A stretch of 22,965 nucleotides of DNA. Source: Pseudomonadota bacterium. Lineage in GTDB: Bacteria > Pseudomonadota > Alphaproteobacteria > Rhizobiales > Rhizobiaceae. Positions 1 through 7,788 of this stretch are shown piece by piece (position 1 is the stretch's first letter; each line of letters starts with the position of its first letter). The stretch lies in NCBI GenBank assembly GCA_023387775.1, contig JAEWHN010000363.1, positions 1-22,965 on the forward strand. Reading direction: 5' to 3'. The notes beneath the pieces were generated by a model that saw only the letters and a program-made list of their open reading frames with translations, had not been told where the DNA came from and searched no databases. The position numbers and the translations under genes were made by a program.

Positions 1-827
1 ATATAGGCCTCACGAAGGCGTGTCGCGACGACACCCGGTTCGCCGCTGCCCAGCATGGTCCCGTCGATCTCCACCACCGGACACACGAACCCGGAGGCCG
101 AAGTGGTGAACGCCTCAGCGGCGTTCAGCGCCTCCTGGACGGTAAACGGGCGCTCCTCCACCTTCATTTGCAGCTCACGCGCACATTCCAGCACTGCGGC
201 ACGGGTGATCCCGGCCAATATGTCGCTGGACAGGTCGCGCGTGACGATCGTGCCTTCCCGCGTCACGATATAGGCATTGTTCGAGGTGCCTTCGGTGACC
301 ATGCCGTCCTGCACGAACCAGGCGTCGTCGACGCCGCGTGCATGGGCTTCCATCTTCGCCATCGACGCGTAGAGCAACTGAACCGTCTTGATGTCGCGGC
401 GTCCCCACCGAAGGTCGTCGACCGTGACCACGCGCGCGCCGCGCCTGGCCTCCGCGTTCTCCAGCAGAGACCGCGCCTGCGTGAACAGGACAAGTGTCTG
501 CGGCGTGGACTTGGGGAAGAGGAACTGCCGGTCGGCGGCGCCGCGCGTGATTTGCAGATAGACGAGGCCCTCGACCAGCGAGTTCTTCTCCACCAGCGCC
601 CGATGAATTGCCAAAAGCTCCTCCTCGGAGCACGGCATTTCAAGCGCCAGCTCGTTGAGCGAGCGCCGCAAACGGCGCAGATGCCCGGCAAAATCGATCA
701 GCTTGCCGTTAAGGACCGAGGTCACCTCGTAGACACCGTCAGCGAAAAGAAAACCTCGATCGAATACGGAAATCCTGGCCTCGGTTTCGGCCACATAGCT
801 CCCGTTCACATAGACTGTGCGTTCCAT
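1..827 (-). CDS. dat: D-amino-acid transaminase (class IV, PLP-dependent), 3' end beyond the window
   Basis: Fold-type IV aminotransferase that would exchange amino groups between D-amino acids and 2-oxo acids, in the cytoplasm. The visible 275 codons cover nearly the whole protein (family about 285 aa); the C-terminus is cut by the left edge. Seen: the N-terminal strand ending in DRGFLFADGVYE (residues about 23-34), the PLP-lysine motif DIKTVQLL with K147 as probable Schiff-base lysine, the E179 motif VTEGTSNNA that contacts the pyridine nitrogen, and a C-terminal TTSASGFVCPVVEIDG that resembles the D-AAT substrate-pocket segment more than IlvE. The start is the first ATG, preceded by a weak GAGTGAG. 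No partner gene adjoins it; the next gene upstream is an unrelated DUF1254 gene 138 bp away. An alternative is another class IV enzyme (branched-chain or 4-amino-4-deoxychorismate type), but the motif spelling favours D-amino-acid transaminase. Confidence 0.85.
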   Translation of the reverse strand, partial: MERTVYVNGSYVAETEARISVFDRGFLFADGVYEVTSVLNGKLIDFAGHLRRLRRSLNELALEMPCSEEELLAIHRALVEKNSLVEGLVYLQITRGAADRQFLFPKSTPQTLVLFTQARSLLENAEARRGARVVTVDDLRWGRRDIKTVQLLYASMAKMEAHARGVDDAWFVQDGMVTEGTSNNAYIVTREGTIVTRDLSSDILAGITRAAVLECARELQMKVEERPFTVQEALNAAEAFTTSASGFVCPVVEIDGTMLGSGEPGVVATRLREAY

Positions 828-914
828 AGACTCACTCGCTGGCGACGATCCTGCTGGAAACTAGAACAACAGATGGCCGGAGGGAACGGTTTGCTTTTGG
901 CAACGCAATTACGA

Positions 915-942
915 GCGGCGGCATCGTGGGTGACGCCGCCGC
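915..942 (-). terminator. GC-rich hairpin after the DUF1254 gene (possible terminator, no clear T-run)
   Basis: A perfect 8-bp stem, GCGGCGGC (915-922) with GCCGCCGC (935-942), and a 12-nt loop lies 24 bp downstream of the DUF1254 stop codon, between it and the aminotransferase gene. No run of U follows on the minus strand, so intrinsic termination is uncertain; it may only protect the 3' end or be incidental GC-rich sequence. Confidence 0.3.
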
Positions 943-965
943 CAAATACTTTGACACCGTTGGAC

Positions 966-2417
966 CTACTCGCTGTTGGAGCCCGAGGCACCTACCCGTG
1001 TGATCGACGGCGGCGACCACCTACCGGTGAGCGCATCAGACCGAGGAGCGTAGAGCCGCATCGTCAGGTTGAACGGGCCTTTCGGCGCGGGCAGCCAGTT
1101 GGCCTCCTTGTCCTGGCCGGGGCTTTCATTCTGGAAATAGAGGTCCAGCGACCCGTCTTCATTTTGCTTGAATGGCATCCAGTTGCTGACGGCAAAGCGA
1201 TTGAGCGGATTTGCCACCTGATAGCCATCGCTGTCGTAGAGCGTGATCGACCAGAAGGCGTCAACCGGCGGCGCGGCGCCCTTGTCGAAGTGGAGAGTAT
1301 AGTTGTTCGCGCCATTCAGCGGCTTGCCGGCATTGTCGGCCAGGTTCAGCGGGTAGATTGCATCCTCGGGCAAGTTTGCGCCGAGGCCGAACTGGGCGAC
1401 GATGGCCCGCTTGAGATAGTAATTGCCATAGACGCCCATCGTGTCGGTGTTCATGGACCAGCCATTCACGACACGCGCAAGCGTCGGCACCTTCCAAGTC
1501 ATCAACTGCTGCGCATCCTTGGGCGCGCTCTCAAGGGCGGTACGAACCGCCGGGTCGAGCTTTCCGAAATCAAGGCTCTTGCCAGGTTCGATGCCGATCT
1601 TCCTTATCTGCGCGATGATCGGCTGGTCGGTGATGTGGGGCGGAACCTCTTTGAGAAGCTCGGCCGCACGAGTGAAATATTGTTCAGCCAACATCGTGTC
1701 GACCTGGATCTTCGGCGGCGTGTTCATGTCGACTTTGGGATCGATCTTTCCTTCGACCGGCTTGTCGGTCTTGTTCCATCCCGACAACGGGGTGATCTTG
1801 AAGCCCGCCTGGATCTTGTGGACGGCGTCGTAGTCCTGCGGCCCATCTGTCTTTGTGCGGCCGACGATCCAGACGACCGGCGTCGGCGCCGCGATATGCT
1901 GGATGTCCTTCGGCAGCTTGAACTCTGCGATCACTTCTTTCAGGTTCGGACGCCAGCCGGGCGGCGTGACCAGGAAGTTTCCTTCCTTGGTGCCGGTCGT
2001 CCGCCAACCGGGTGAGGCAAACACGTCGGTCCACATGTCGAGCATCGGCAGGAGATAGTACCTCCCCCCGGTGTCAGGCACGGAAACAATCATCGGCTCC
2101 TTCGCCAGATCCAGCCAGGCAACCGAATAGAGTGTATCGAAATTGGGGCGCACCACGGTCCTCATATCGGCGGGCGGGTATGTCGGCACGTTGGCGAATG
2201 TGTTCATCGGCGCTTGGCCGAGTTCCGTCGGGTGCTCGACGTTGACGGACTGCTGCCGCGTCAGATCCATCGTGATCAGGGGATAGAAGTAGAGGTAGGC
2301 ATCGACGGCAATGGCGTGCACCTGCTCCTCGGTGACGTTGTCTTGCGCGCTGGCGGGCACAGCCAGCAAAGCGAGCGAGCCGGCCCAGACCAGCCCGGAA
2401 AGAACAATGCTCTTCAT
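966..2417 (-). CDS. Exported DUF1254/DUF1214 domain protein
   Basis: A 483-aa protein with a clear Sec signal peptide: basic N-terminus (MKS), hydrophobic core (about residues 4-20) and an ASA|QD cleavage site after A24, so it is periplasmic or secreted. The mature part begins with the DUF1254 pattern (AVDAYLYFYPLITMD, then VVRPNFDTLYSVAWLDL, GRYYLLPMLDMWTDVF) and ends with DUF1214 (NYTLHFDKGAAPPVDAFWSITLYD, then FAVSNW and a final NWLPAP.GPF.LTMRLYAP). The biochemical role of this family is not established. The ATG at 2417 was chosen because AGGGAG lies just upstream and it gives an intact signal peptide; an upstream in-frame start would add 13 residues before it. The gene looks monocistronic, flanked by gaps of 138 and 127 bp. 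Confidence 0.85.
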   Translation of the reverse strand: MKSIVLSGLVWAGSLALLAVPASAQDNVTEEQVHAIAVDAYLYFYPLITMDLTRQQSVNVEHPTELGQAPMNTFANVPTYPPADMRTVVRPNFDTLYSVAWLDLAKEPMIVSVPDTGGRYYLLPMLDMWTDVFASPGWRTTGTKEGNFLVTPPGWRPNLKEVIAEFKLPKDIQHIAAPTPVVWIVGRTKTDGPQDYDAVHKIQAGFKITPLSGWNKTDKPVEGKIDPKVDMNTPPKIQVDTMLAEQYFTRAAELLKEVPPHITDQPIIAQIRKIGIEPGKSLDFGKLDPAVRTALESAPKDAQQLMTWKVPTLARVVNGWSMNTDTMGVYGNYYLKRAIVAQFGLGANLPEDAIYPLNLADNAGKPLNGANNYTLHFDKGAAPPVDAFWSITLYDSDGYQVANPLNRFAVSNWMPFKQNEDGSLDLYFQNESPGQDKEANWLPAPKGPFNLTMRLYAPRSDALTGRWSPPSITRVGASGSNSE

Positions 2418-2544
2418 GGCAACGCTCCCTGTTCGGGTTCGCGCCGAAACTATCATGGCGGGTCGAGAGCGCTTTGCGCCCGGTCAAAAAGCAATTGCCG
2501 CACGAGAATGTGTAGCCAGCCGGACAAGCCGCTAATCGCCTTCG

Positions 2545-4335
2545 CTACCCGGCGGTCAGGTCGGCCGTGCTGCGCTCTCCGCGGATGACGACGCGTTCGG
2601 GCGCGAGCAAACGCAACAGGCCGTCTCCGCCAACCGCGAGGTGGTGAATGTAGAAGGCGGTGTCGACGGCGTCGGAGTGCATGACCGGAGACGGAGCCGA
2701 GACGATCGGAAGTCCGCCGCATTCGCCGATCCAATCAATATGTCGATGCCCGTGCATGAGGATGGCCTTGCCTGAAAGCGCCTGCATGCGGCGCACGAAC
2801 CACTTGCCGTTGATGAGCGCGGTTCCGATACGTTCGGAGAGTTTCTTGGCCGCCCAGGGGTATTCGACCACGTGGTGGTGCAATGCCACGATCCAGCAGG
2901 CGTCCGGATATTCGGCGCAGGCGATCTCTATGCCGCGCATCTGTCCAGCCGAGATCATGCCGAGCGCATTGGTGAAGGAAAAATGCGTATCGGCATTCGA
3001 GTTCAGCAGGATTATCCCCAGCGCCTCGCCCGGACGCGGTGGCACGACCATCGGAAATGCCCTGGCCCAGACTTCCGGTATCGTGTTGGAGAGACGCGGC
3101 CTGGCCTCGTCGGCGAAGGTGCTCAATTCGCCCATATGCGGCTGCAGGGCGTCGTCCAGTGTGGGGCCGAGGCTGCCCTCCTCCAGATCCACTACATGGG
3201 CTCGTTTCCCCTGAAGGGAAATCATGGCGGACAAGGCGCGGATCTGGCGCAATCGCCGGTTCGGGCTGGTCGGAAGGTCCATGCGCGCCGGATTGGCGCG
3301 ATCGACGATATTGAGATCGTGATTTCCGGGCAGCATCAGGACCCGGTCGACCAGCCGAGGATGCGCGGCTATAGCATCGAGAAATTCGGCCCATTCCGTT
3401 GAAACGCCGGCATCGGTCATGTCGCCGGTGATCAGGATCGCGTCGAGTGGCTCAACCGCGTCGATTTCATCCAGCCGCGTCAGGATTCTTTTCAGCCGAT
3501 CGTTGCCGCGTGCGCCCGACCTGCCGCTCTCGATACGGAAGCCGTAGCGCTCGCCCACGACATGCACGTCCGAAAGATGCGCAACGCGCCACCTGCGGGC
3601 GTCGGGAGGCGCAGTGTCAAAGCGCTCAAGGTTGCGAGGCTGGGCCATGGTGGCATCGGCAAAGCCCCAGAACAGCGCCGCGACCGCCAGATATGCAGCT
3701 ACCAGCACGATGCTGTTTGCCAGCGCGACGATCGCCACCCTGCTCCAGGAGCTTATCTCGGAGATGTCGGCAAAGAGGTGCGCGCTCGGCCAGGCGAGCC
3801 AACAGGCCAGCAGCGCCAAGGCGCAGACCAGCACACCGGCCACCGCAGACATCACCGCGCGCAATCTGGACCGGGTAGCGGCGGTGGAGTTCCGTGCAAA
3901 AATCCTTTCGGTAAGCTGGTTCAGGGCTTCGCGGAAGGCTGCATAGGCCGGCTGCACGACCACGGCATTCAGGGACCAGAAGTTCCTCTCGGTCATACGA
4001 AACAGCGCACGCCAGCCGAACCAGCCAGCCGCGATGATGGCCGCCAGAACAAGCAGCGACCAGAAGCCGATGACCAGCGAAGCGATCTTCACGGAGAAGG
4101 TCACGACCCAGGACGAGACGATGATTGGCGCGAGGCCCAGCAGAAGGCCGGGCACGACGAGCAGCAATATCCAGGCCAGAATGAGCTTCGGCAGGCTGAT
4201 TTCCAGCAGCAGGCTTCCGGCGAGCGAAAGCAGCGAGCGGCGCTTCGGGCTCGAGGCATCGTCTTCGATATCGCCGAAGCGGGGATCGATGACCGGTCCC
4301 GCCGCTTGTCCTGCTGGCCCTGACTCATCTGTCAT
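2545..4335 (-). CDS. Membrane-anchored calcineurin-like metallophosphoesterase
   Basis: A 596-aa protein with an N-terminal membrane region and a C-terminal metallophosphatase domain. Four likely membrane segments lie at about residues 48-72, 85-107, 160-182 and 200-224. The phosphatase carries all five metal-binding blocks in order: D256-x-H258 (SDVHV), G304-D305 (TGDMTD), G337-N-H-D340, H486-H488 (ALHHHV) and H528-G-H-R-H532. It should therefore bind two metal ions and hydrolyse a phosphoester; the substrate cannot be read from sequence. An unusually long insert between GNHD and the HHH block (about 145 residues) separates it from short phosphodiesterases such as CpdA; membrane-bound lipid pyrophosphatases of the LpxH/LpxG type are a loose comparison only. 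The start ATG has AGGGG about 12 nt upstream. The next gene upstream is an AI-2E-family permease 61 bp away on the same strand. Confidence 0.85.
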   Translation of the reverse strand: MTDESGPAGQAAGPVIDPRFGDIEDDASSPKRRSLLSLAGSLLLEISLPKLILAWILLLVVPGLLLGLAPIIVSSWVVTFSVKIASLVIGFWSLLVLAAIIAAGWFGWRALFRMTERNFWSLNAVVVQPAYAAFREALNQLTERIFARNSTAATRSRLRAVMSAVAGVLVCALALLACWLAWPSAHLFADISEISSWSRVAIVALANSIVLVAAYLAVAALFWGFADATMAQPRNLERFDTAPPDARRWRVAHLSDVHVVGERYGFRIESGRSGARGNDRLKRILTRLDEIDAVEPLDAILITGDMTDAGVSTEWAEFLDAIAAHPRLVDRVLMLPGNHDLNIVDRANPARMDLPTSPNRRLRQIRALSAMISLQGKRAHVVDLEEGSLGPTLDDALQPHMGELSTFADEARPRLSNTIPEVWARAFPMVVPPRPGEALGIILLNSNADTHFSFTNALGMISAGQMRGIEIACAEYPDACWIVALHHHVVEYPWAAKKLSERIGTALINGKWFVRRMQALSGKAILMHGHRHIDWIGECGGLPIVSAPSPVMHSDAVDTAFYIHHLAVGGDGLLRLLAPERVVIRGERSTADLTAG

Positions 4336-4396
4336 GGCAGACCGGCCCCTGTCGAAGGTTGCACGCTACCGCGGTCAGATCGTTATTGCGAAGTAC

Positions 4397-5422
4397 CTAG
4401 GGCGCCTTGCCCGACAAGAGGATGGCCAGCCATCGGGTAGACGGATAACGGGCGCAAAGCGAAATGACGCTGATCATGATCGGGACGCCGATGAACGCCC
4501 CCGTGATCCCCCACAGAAAGCCCCAGAAAAAGACGGCGAAGACCACCGCCAGCGGCGAAATGGCCAGCGCCGCGCCTGCCACCAGCGGCTCCAGATAGTT
4601 GCCGATCAGGAACTGGATCAAGGTCAGGCCGATAACCACGAACACCACTGCCTGCCACGTGTCCAACTGGGCCATGGCGAACAGCGCCGGAAGCAGGGTC
4701 GCCACGAACGGCCCGATGAAGGGGATGTAGTTCAGCGCGAAGGCGAGAAGCCCCCAACCAGCCGCCGGCTCGACCCCGGTAAGCCACGCAAACCCCCAGA
4801 CCAGAAAGCCGGTGAGCACGCTAAGCTGGGTTCGCACCAGCATGTAGCGGCGAAATTTTGCACCGATTTCGGCCGCGGCTTCGAGAAGCGCAGCGCCACT
4901 GTCCTTTTCGAGCGACGCAACCTTCCGGCGGATCTGGTCGACCTCCATCAATTGCAGCATCAGGAAGATGAAGACCAGAACGCCGAATCCTGCGAGCTGG
5001 TTGAGGCGTAAGGCGACCTGCTGGAACATGCGAAGCAACCACACGGCGTCGAAACGCTCGGCGACGACGCCGGCCACGAATATGCCGTGATCTTCGAGCC
5101 AGTCCGTCAGCTGAGCATAGAGCGTCTGAAACCGCTGCACATTGTTCTGCAGCCAGACCGCGATCGAGCTCAATGCCCAGGCCACAATGGACGCGAAGAC
5201 CAGGACGACGATGGCCGTGAGCGCGAGCGTGATGAAGAGCGCAATGCCCTTGGGCAGCCATTTCTGCAGCGCATCCTGCAGCGGCCAGACGATGGCCAGG
5301 ATGAAGATGGCGAAAGTGATTGGCGCGAAAATCGAGCCGGCGAAATAGAGCGCCGTGGTGCCAAGGATCGCGGTACAGACCGCGAGCATGGCACGGATCT
5401 GCCGATCCCTTGCCATGGCCAT
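4397..5422 (-). CDS. AI-2E/PerM-family transporter (UPF0118)
   Basis: A 341-aa polytopic inner-membrane protein with about eight hydrophobic segments and the hallmark C-terminal blocks of the AI-2E family: ALNYIPFIGPFVATLLPAL, then GNYLEPLVAG and SPLAVVFAVFFWGFLWGITGAFIGVPI. An N-terminal pair of helices is followed by an amphipathic, mainly helical stretch (about residues 90-155), as in YdiK/PerM/TqsA relatives. Family members are reported as autoinducer-2 exporters or Na+/H+ antiporters; the substrate here is unknown. The ATG at 5422 was preferred over one 13 codons upstream (5461): it has a strong AAGGAG at 9-nt spacing, whereas the upstream ATG has no Shine-Dalgarno sequence. Confidence 0.85.
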   Translation of the reverse strand: MAMARDRQIRAMLAVCTAILGTTALYFAGSIFAPITFAIFILAIVWPLQDALQKWLPKGIALFITLALTAIVVLVFASIVAWALSSIAVWLQNNVQRFQTLYAQLTDWLEDHGIFVAGVVAERFDAVWLLRMFQQVALRLNQLAGFGVLVFIFLMLQLMEVDQIRRKVASLEKDSGAALLEAAAEIGAKFRRYMLVRTQLSVLTGFLVWGFAWLTGVEPAAGWGLLAFALNYIPFIGPFVATLLPALFAMAQLDTWQAVVFVVIGLTLIQFLIGNYLEPLVAGAALAISPLAVVFAVFFWGFLWGITGAFIGVPIMISVISLCARYPSTRWLAILLSGKAP

Positions 5423-5431
5423 GAGCGCCGG

Positions 5432-5437
5432 CTCCTT
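5432..5437 (-). promoter_or_regulatory. Ribosome binding site deciding the AI-2E-family start
   Basis: AAGGAG on the minus strand, 9 nt before the ATG at 5422. It lies inside the N-terminal extension that would exist if the ATG at 5461 were used, which argues for the shorter protein. Confidence 0.6.
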
Positions 5438-5540
5438 GCCCGTGGGGATAAAACCTCCCATGGGATTTAGCGTACTCTGTCAAATAGTTGAGATCAACGC
5501 ACCGCCGGCCCTATCCGGCCGCCGACACACCGCGCTGCGC

Positions 5541-6125
5541 TTAGTAAAGCGGCTCGGAAAACAGCAGCTTGTCCCCGTCCATCAGCCCCTTGATCTGCAG
5601 CGTGCCGTCCTTGGCAACGGCGGCGAGGATGCCGAAGCTGCGCACGCGCATGTCCTGCTCTATCGCCCGCCCCTCGCCTTCCGGCAGGTAGAAGCGACCG
5701 ATGCCGTAGTCGACGTGGACGGCAGCATCCCGGTCAAGCGACCAGCCGGACAGGACGGTACCCCGCACGTCCACCTGTCCGGCCGCTGGCGGCGTCGCGA
5801 ATGCCTCGCCCAACACCGCGGCGGTGGGATGCCAGAAGCCGTTCTCGCTCTTTTCAAGGCGCACGCGCACAGGCCCGCCATCCGCCGGCCGTGAGCCCTC
5901 AGGCGGGTTTTCGATCATCTTGATCGGCACGGTTGAGATGTCGTAGCCGAGGCTGACATAATCCCCGCGCAGAAGGTCGCGAGGGTCGACCGGCTCGACC
6001 TTGAGCAGGACTTCCTGCCCGTTGCGCAGGATTGCGGCGCGCGAAGCGATGATCCAGGACAAGAACCCGATCTGAAGCAGCGCAAGCACGGTTGCTGTGA
6101 CTACAAGCCTGTTCCTGGACATCAT
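5541..6125 (-). CDS. GDYXXLXY-domain membrane-anchored protein
   Basis: A 194-aa protein with one N-terminal hydrophobic helix (about residues 8-29) and a soluble, probably periplasmic, remainder. It contains the family signature GDYVSLGYDIS (about 54-64) preceded by VEPVDPRDLLR, as in GDYXXLXY-domain proteins (PF14345), which are usually found next to a DUF2157 membrane protein. That is the case here: its start overlaps the stop of the DUF2157 gene by 4 nt (ATGA), implying translational coupling and probably a physical partnership. Two adjacent ATG codons (6125 and 6122) are possible starts. Function is not known for the family. A short CGGCC/GGCCG hairpin (5506-5521) lies just past the stop codon but lacks a T-run. 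Confidence 0.85.
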   Translation of the reverse strand: MMSRNRLVVTATVLALLQIGFLSWIIASRAAILRNGQEVLLKVEPVDPRDLLRGDYVSLGYDISTVPIKMIENPPEGSRPADGGPVRVRLEKSENGFWHPTAAVLGEAFATPPAAGQVDVRGTVLSGWSLDRDAAVHVDYGIGRFYLPEGEGRAIEQDMRVRSFGILAAVAKDGTLQIKGLMDGDKLLFSEPLY

Positions 6126-7228
6126 GCTGCTCCCGCGCTGGTCCTGATGCGTCTTTCCACCCGGATTATGACGATGGCGATGATGCCCAGCACGGCACCT
6201 GAAGCCAGGAAGAACCCGGCCGTGCCGAGCATGGTGCTGATCGTCACGGCATAGATGAAGCAGAGTTCGAGGCCGAAGCCCGTATAGGCGACCGTGCGAA
6301 GCGCTCGGCTTTCACGACCGGCAAGATAGAGCGCGGCCGCAATGCCGGCGAAGACCACGACGGCCGACATGGCCAGCCGCCCGGCATGATCGATCTGATT
6401 TAACTGGACCAGTGCGAGTCCGGCGAGAAAACCGATCAGGCAATGAACCGGCAGCCGGCCTCCAAGGCGTGCCACAGCTTCCACTGGCGCCGGCAAAAGG
6501 CAAGCCAGCGCGAACAGCGCCGCCGAAACCAGTGCAAGGCCGATGCCCGTTCCTGTCACGTCGTGGTGGAACGCCAGGAAGCAGGCGTAGAGGATGAGCG
6601 AAAGCAGTATCAGGTGGCGCGCCACCCGGCTCCGCGTCCAATAGGATGCAAGCCACACCACAAGCGCTATCACCGGGTAGAAGTTGAGACGAAGGAGGTT
6701 GCCATCGTCGAAACCGACGATTGCAAGCCAGGCGGTGCCGATCGCGGCTGAGGCAATGGTGAGTGGTTCAGACCGCAGCACCACCGCTGCCAGCACGGTG
6801 CCGAAGCACCAGGTCAGCAAGGCTGAGCTTCCATCGCCAGGCAGGTGATACATCTGCCCGATCAGCGCGATCGAGCCCCCGAAGGCAGCGGCCGCCACCA
6901 GCCACAACGCTTCGCCAATGGCTTCCTGACCACGAGATTTCACCACCGCGCCGCCGACATAGCCGGCAAGGATGATCGCAAACAGCCCGGCCACCCGAAT
7001 GAGCCTGGGGATCTCTTCCCAATTGGTCGCTACCAGAAGGAGTATGGCCGCGCCCAGAAGCAGCGCCGCCATGACCGCCAGGATGGAACCGAAGCTGAAC
7101 AGGCGGCTTTCGTTCGCCTCGACATCGCGCCCGATTGCCTCGGCCGTGGAGGCGTCTATCAGCCCCTTCTCAGCCCAGCGCGCAATGTCCCGTTTCACCC
7201 GCGACGAATAGCCTGCCAATTCACTCAC
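6122..7228 (-). CDS. DUF2157 multi-spanning membrane protein
   Basis: A 368-aa inner-membrane protein. The N-terminal cytoplasmic part (about residues 1-45, SSRVKRDIARWAEKGLIDASTAEAI) is the typical DUF2157 helical motif; after it come about ten hydrophobic segments, with the recurrent block GGSIALIGQMYHLPGD in the third/fourth helix region. The start was set at a GTG (7228) because GAGAGG lies 6 nt upstream and the protein then begins like other family members; a TTG 12 codons upstream (7264) is the alternative and has no usable Shine-Dalgarno sequence. It forms an operon with the following GDYXXLXY gene (4-nt overlap). Function is unknown; the pair recurs in many proteobacteria and has been suggested to be envelope-related. 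Confidence 0.85.
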   Translation of the reverse strand: MSELAGYSSRVKRDIARWAEKGLIDASTAEAIGRDVEANESRLFSFGSILAVMAALLLGAAILLLVATNWEEIPRLIRVAGLFAIILAGYVGGAVVKSRGQEAIGEALWLVAAAAFGGSIALIGQMYHLPGDGSSALLTWCFGTVLAAVVLRSEPLTIASAAIGTAWLAIVGFDDGNLLRLNFYPVIALVVWLASYWTRSRVARHLILLSLILYACFLAFHHDVTGTGIGLALVSAALFALACLLPAPVEAVARLGGRLPVHCLIGFLAGLALVQLNQIDHAGRLAMSAVVVFAGIAAALYLAGRESRALRTVAYTGFGLELCFIYAVTISTMLGTAGFFLASGAVLGIIAIVIIRVERRIRTSAGAA

Positions 7229-7234
7229 CCCAAG

Positions 7235-7240
7235 CCTCTC
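7235..7240 (-). promoter_or_regulatory. Ribosome binding site supporting a GTG start for the DUF2157 gene
   Basis: GAGAGG on the minus strand, 6 nt before the GTG at 7228. It decides between this GTG and the TTG at 7264. Confidence 0.5.
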
Positions 7241-7334
7241 TGCGGCAAAACGACCGCCATTCAAGCCCTTGTTGTCACAGGATTTTTAACATTCGGTCAC
7301 AATTGCGCCGCAGGCGCTAAAACCGATTAATGTT

Positions 7335-7355
7335 GCAATGCACAAAACGCATTGC
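7335..7355 (+). promoter_or_regulatory. Inverted repeat in the leader of the DUF1127/sRNA locus
   Basis: GCAATGC (7335-7341) and its exact complement GCATTGC (7349-7355) are separated by an A-rich 7-nt spacer. The site lies about 100 bp upstream of the first DUF1127 start, in the 224-bp gap shared with the divergent DUF2157 gene. It could be a dimeric repressor or activator operator, or a 5'-leader hairpin. No well-matched promoter is visible: the best heat-shock-sigma-like candidate is CTTG (7268-7271), a 17-nt spacer, then ACATTC, which fits the alphaproteobacterial RpoH -10 poorly. Confidence 0.35.
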
Positions 7356-7452
7356 TGCCATGCACCAACAGCCCTTCCAAATAGAAACGGCCCAGCCTAT
7401 CTACGCCTCGTAAACAGCGATTGAAGAAAACGAACCGAAGACGAGCACGAAG

Positions 7453-7593
7453 ATGAACCTGATCCGCAATTACCGCAACTGGCGCCGCTACCGTGACACC
7501 GTTTCCGAGCTGAGCCGCCTTTCGAACCGCGAGCTCAACGACCTCGGCATCAGCCGTGGCGACATTCCTCAGGTGGCGCGCAAGTCGATCTAA
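7453..7593 (+). CDS. DUF1127 small RNA-associated protein, copy 1
   Basis: A 46-residue arginine-rich protein of the DUF1127 family (PF06568). It reads RNWRRYRDTVSELSRL (about residues 8-23) and then the conserved ELNDLGISRGDIPQVAR block (27-43). The ATG is preceded only by a weak GAAG. In Rhodobacter sphaeroides a DUF1127 protein (CcaF1, RSP_6037) is encoded directly upstream of the CcsR small RNAs, binds RNA and influences their maturation; in Agrobacterium small DUF1127 proteins affect RNA turnover and phosphate-related physiology. The present gene has the same position, upstream of four CCTCCTCCC-type RNA units, so a role as RNA chaperone or maturation factor for them is a reasonable inference. 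A near copy follows 48 bp downstream. Confidence 0.9.
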   Translation: MNLIRNYRNWRRYRDTVSELSRLSNRELNDLGISRGDIPQVARKSI

Positions 7594-7641
7594 TTTCCAG
7601 GCCGTCTGGCCACGTCCGTACGAAAAAGAAAGCAAGAAAAA

Positions 7642-7782
7642 TTGAATATTCTCCGCAATTTCCGCAATTGGCGCCGCTACCGTGAAACCGTTTCCGAGCT
7701 GAGCCGCCTTTCGAACCGCGAACTCAACGATCTCGGCATCAGCCGCAGCGAAATCCATTCGGTGGCGCGCCGGTCGATCTAA
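7642..7782 (+). CDS. DUF1127 small protein, copy 2 (TTG start)
   Basis: A second 46-residue DUF1127 protein, identical to the first at 37 of 46 positions (changes at 3, 4, 7, 15, 36, 37, 39, 40 and 44, mostly conservative). The central codons are nearly identical at nucleotide level, showing a recent or gene-converted tandem duplication with a 189-bp period. Its start aligns exactly with copy 1 but is TTG, not ATG; no in-frame ATG exists between the two genes, and the stop of copy 1 is in the same frame. The leader is A-rich (AAGAAAGCAAGAAAAA) with only a weak Shine-Dalgarno match. The stop codon is one base before the first sRNA unit, so gene and RNA array almost certainly share a transcript. 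Likely function: as for copy 1, an RNA-binding cofactor (inferred). Confidence 0.85.
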   Translation: MNILRNFRNWRRYRETVSELSRLSNRELNDLGISRSEIHSVARRSI

Positions 7783-7788
7783 CGGAAT

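Noticed and set aside
168..2015. A 615-aa plus-strand open frame
   Set aside because: It is antisense to two recognisable genes (aminotransferase and DUF1254) and its protein is Arg/Asp/Val-rich without family features, a usual GC-rich shadow.
7268..7294. RpoH-type promoter for the DUF1127-sRNA locus
   Set aside because: CTTG with a 17-nt spacer is present but the -10 (ACATTC) matches only half of CCATNT; too weak to list as a promoter.
7327..7758. A 143-aa minus-strand reading frame across the two DUF1127 genes
   Set aside because: It is the antisense shadow of the duplicated genes; the internal repeat in its protein only reflects the DNA duplication.
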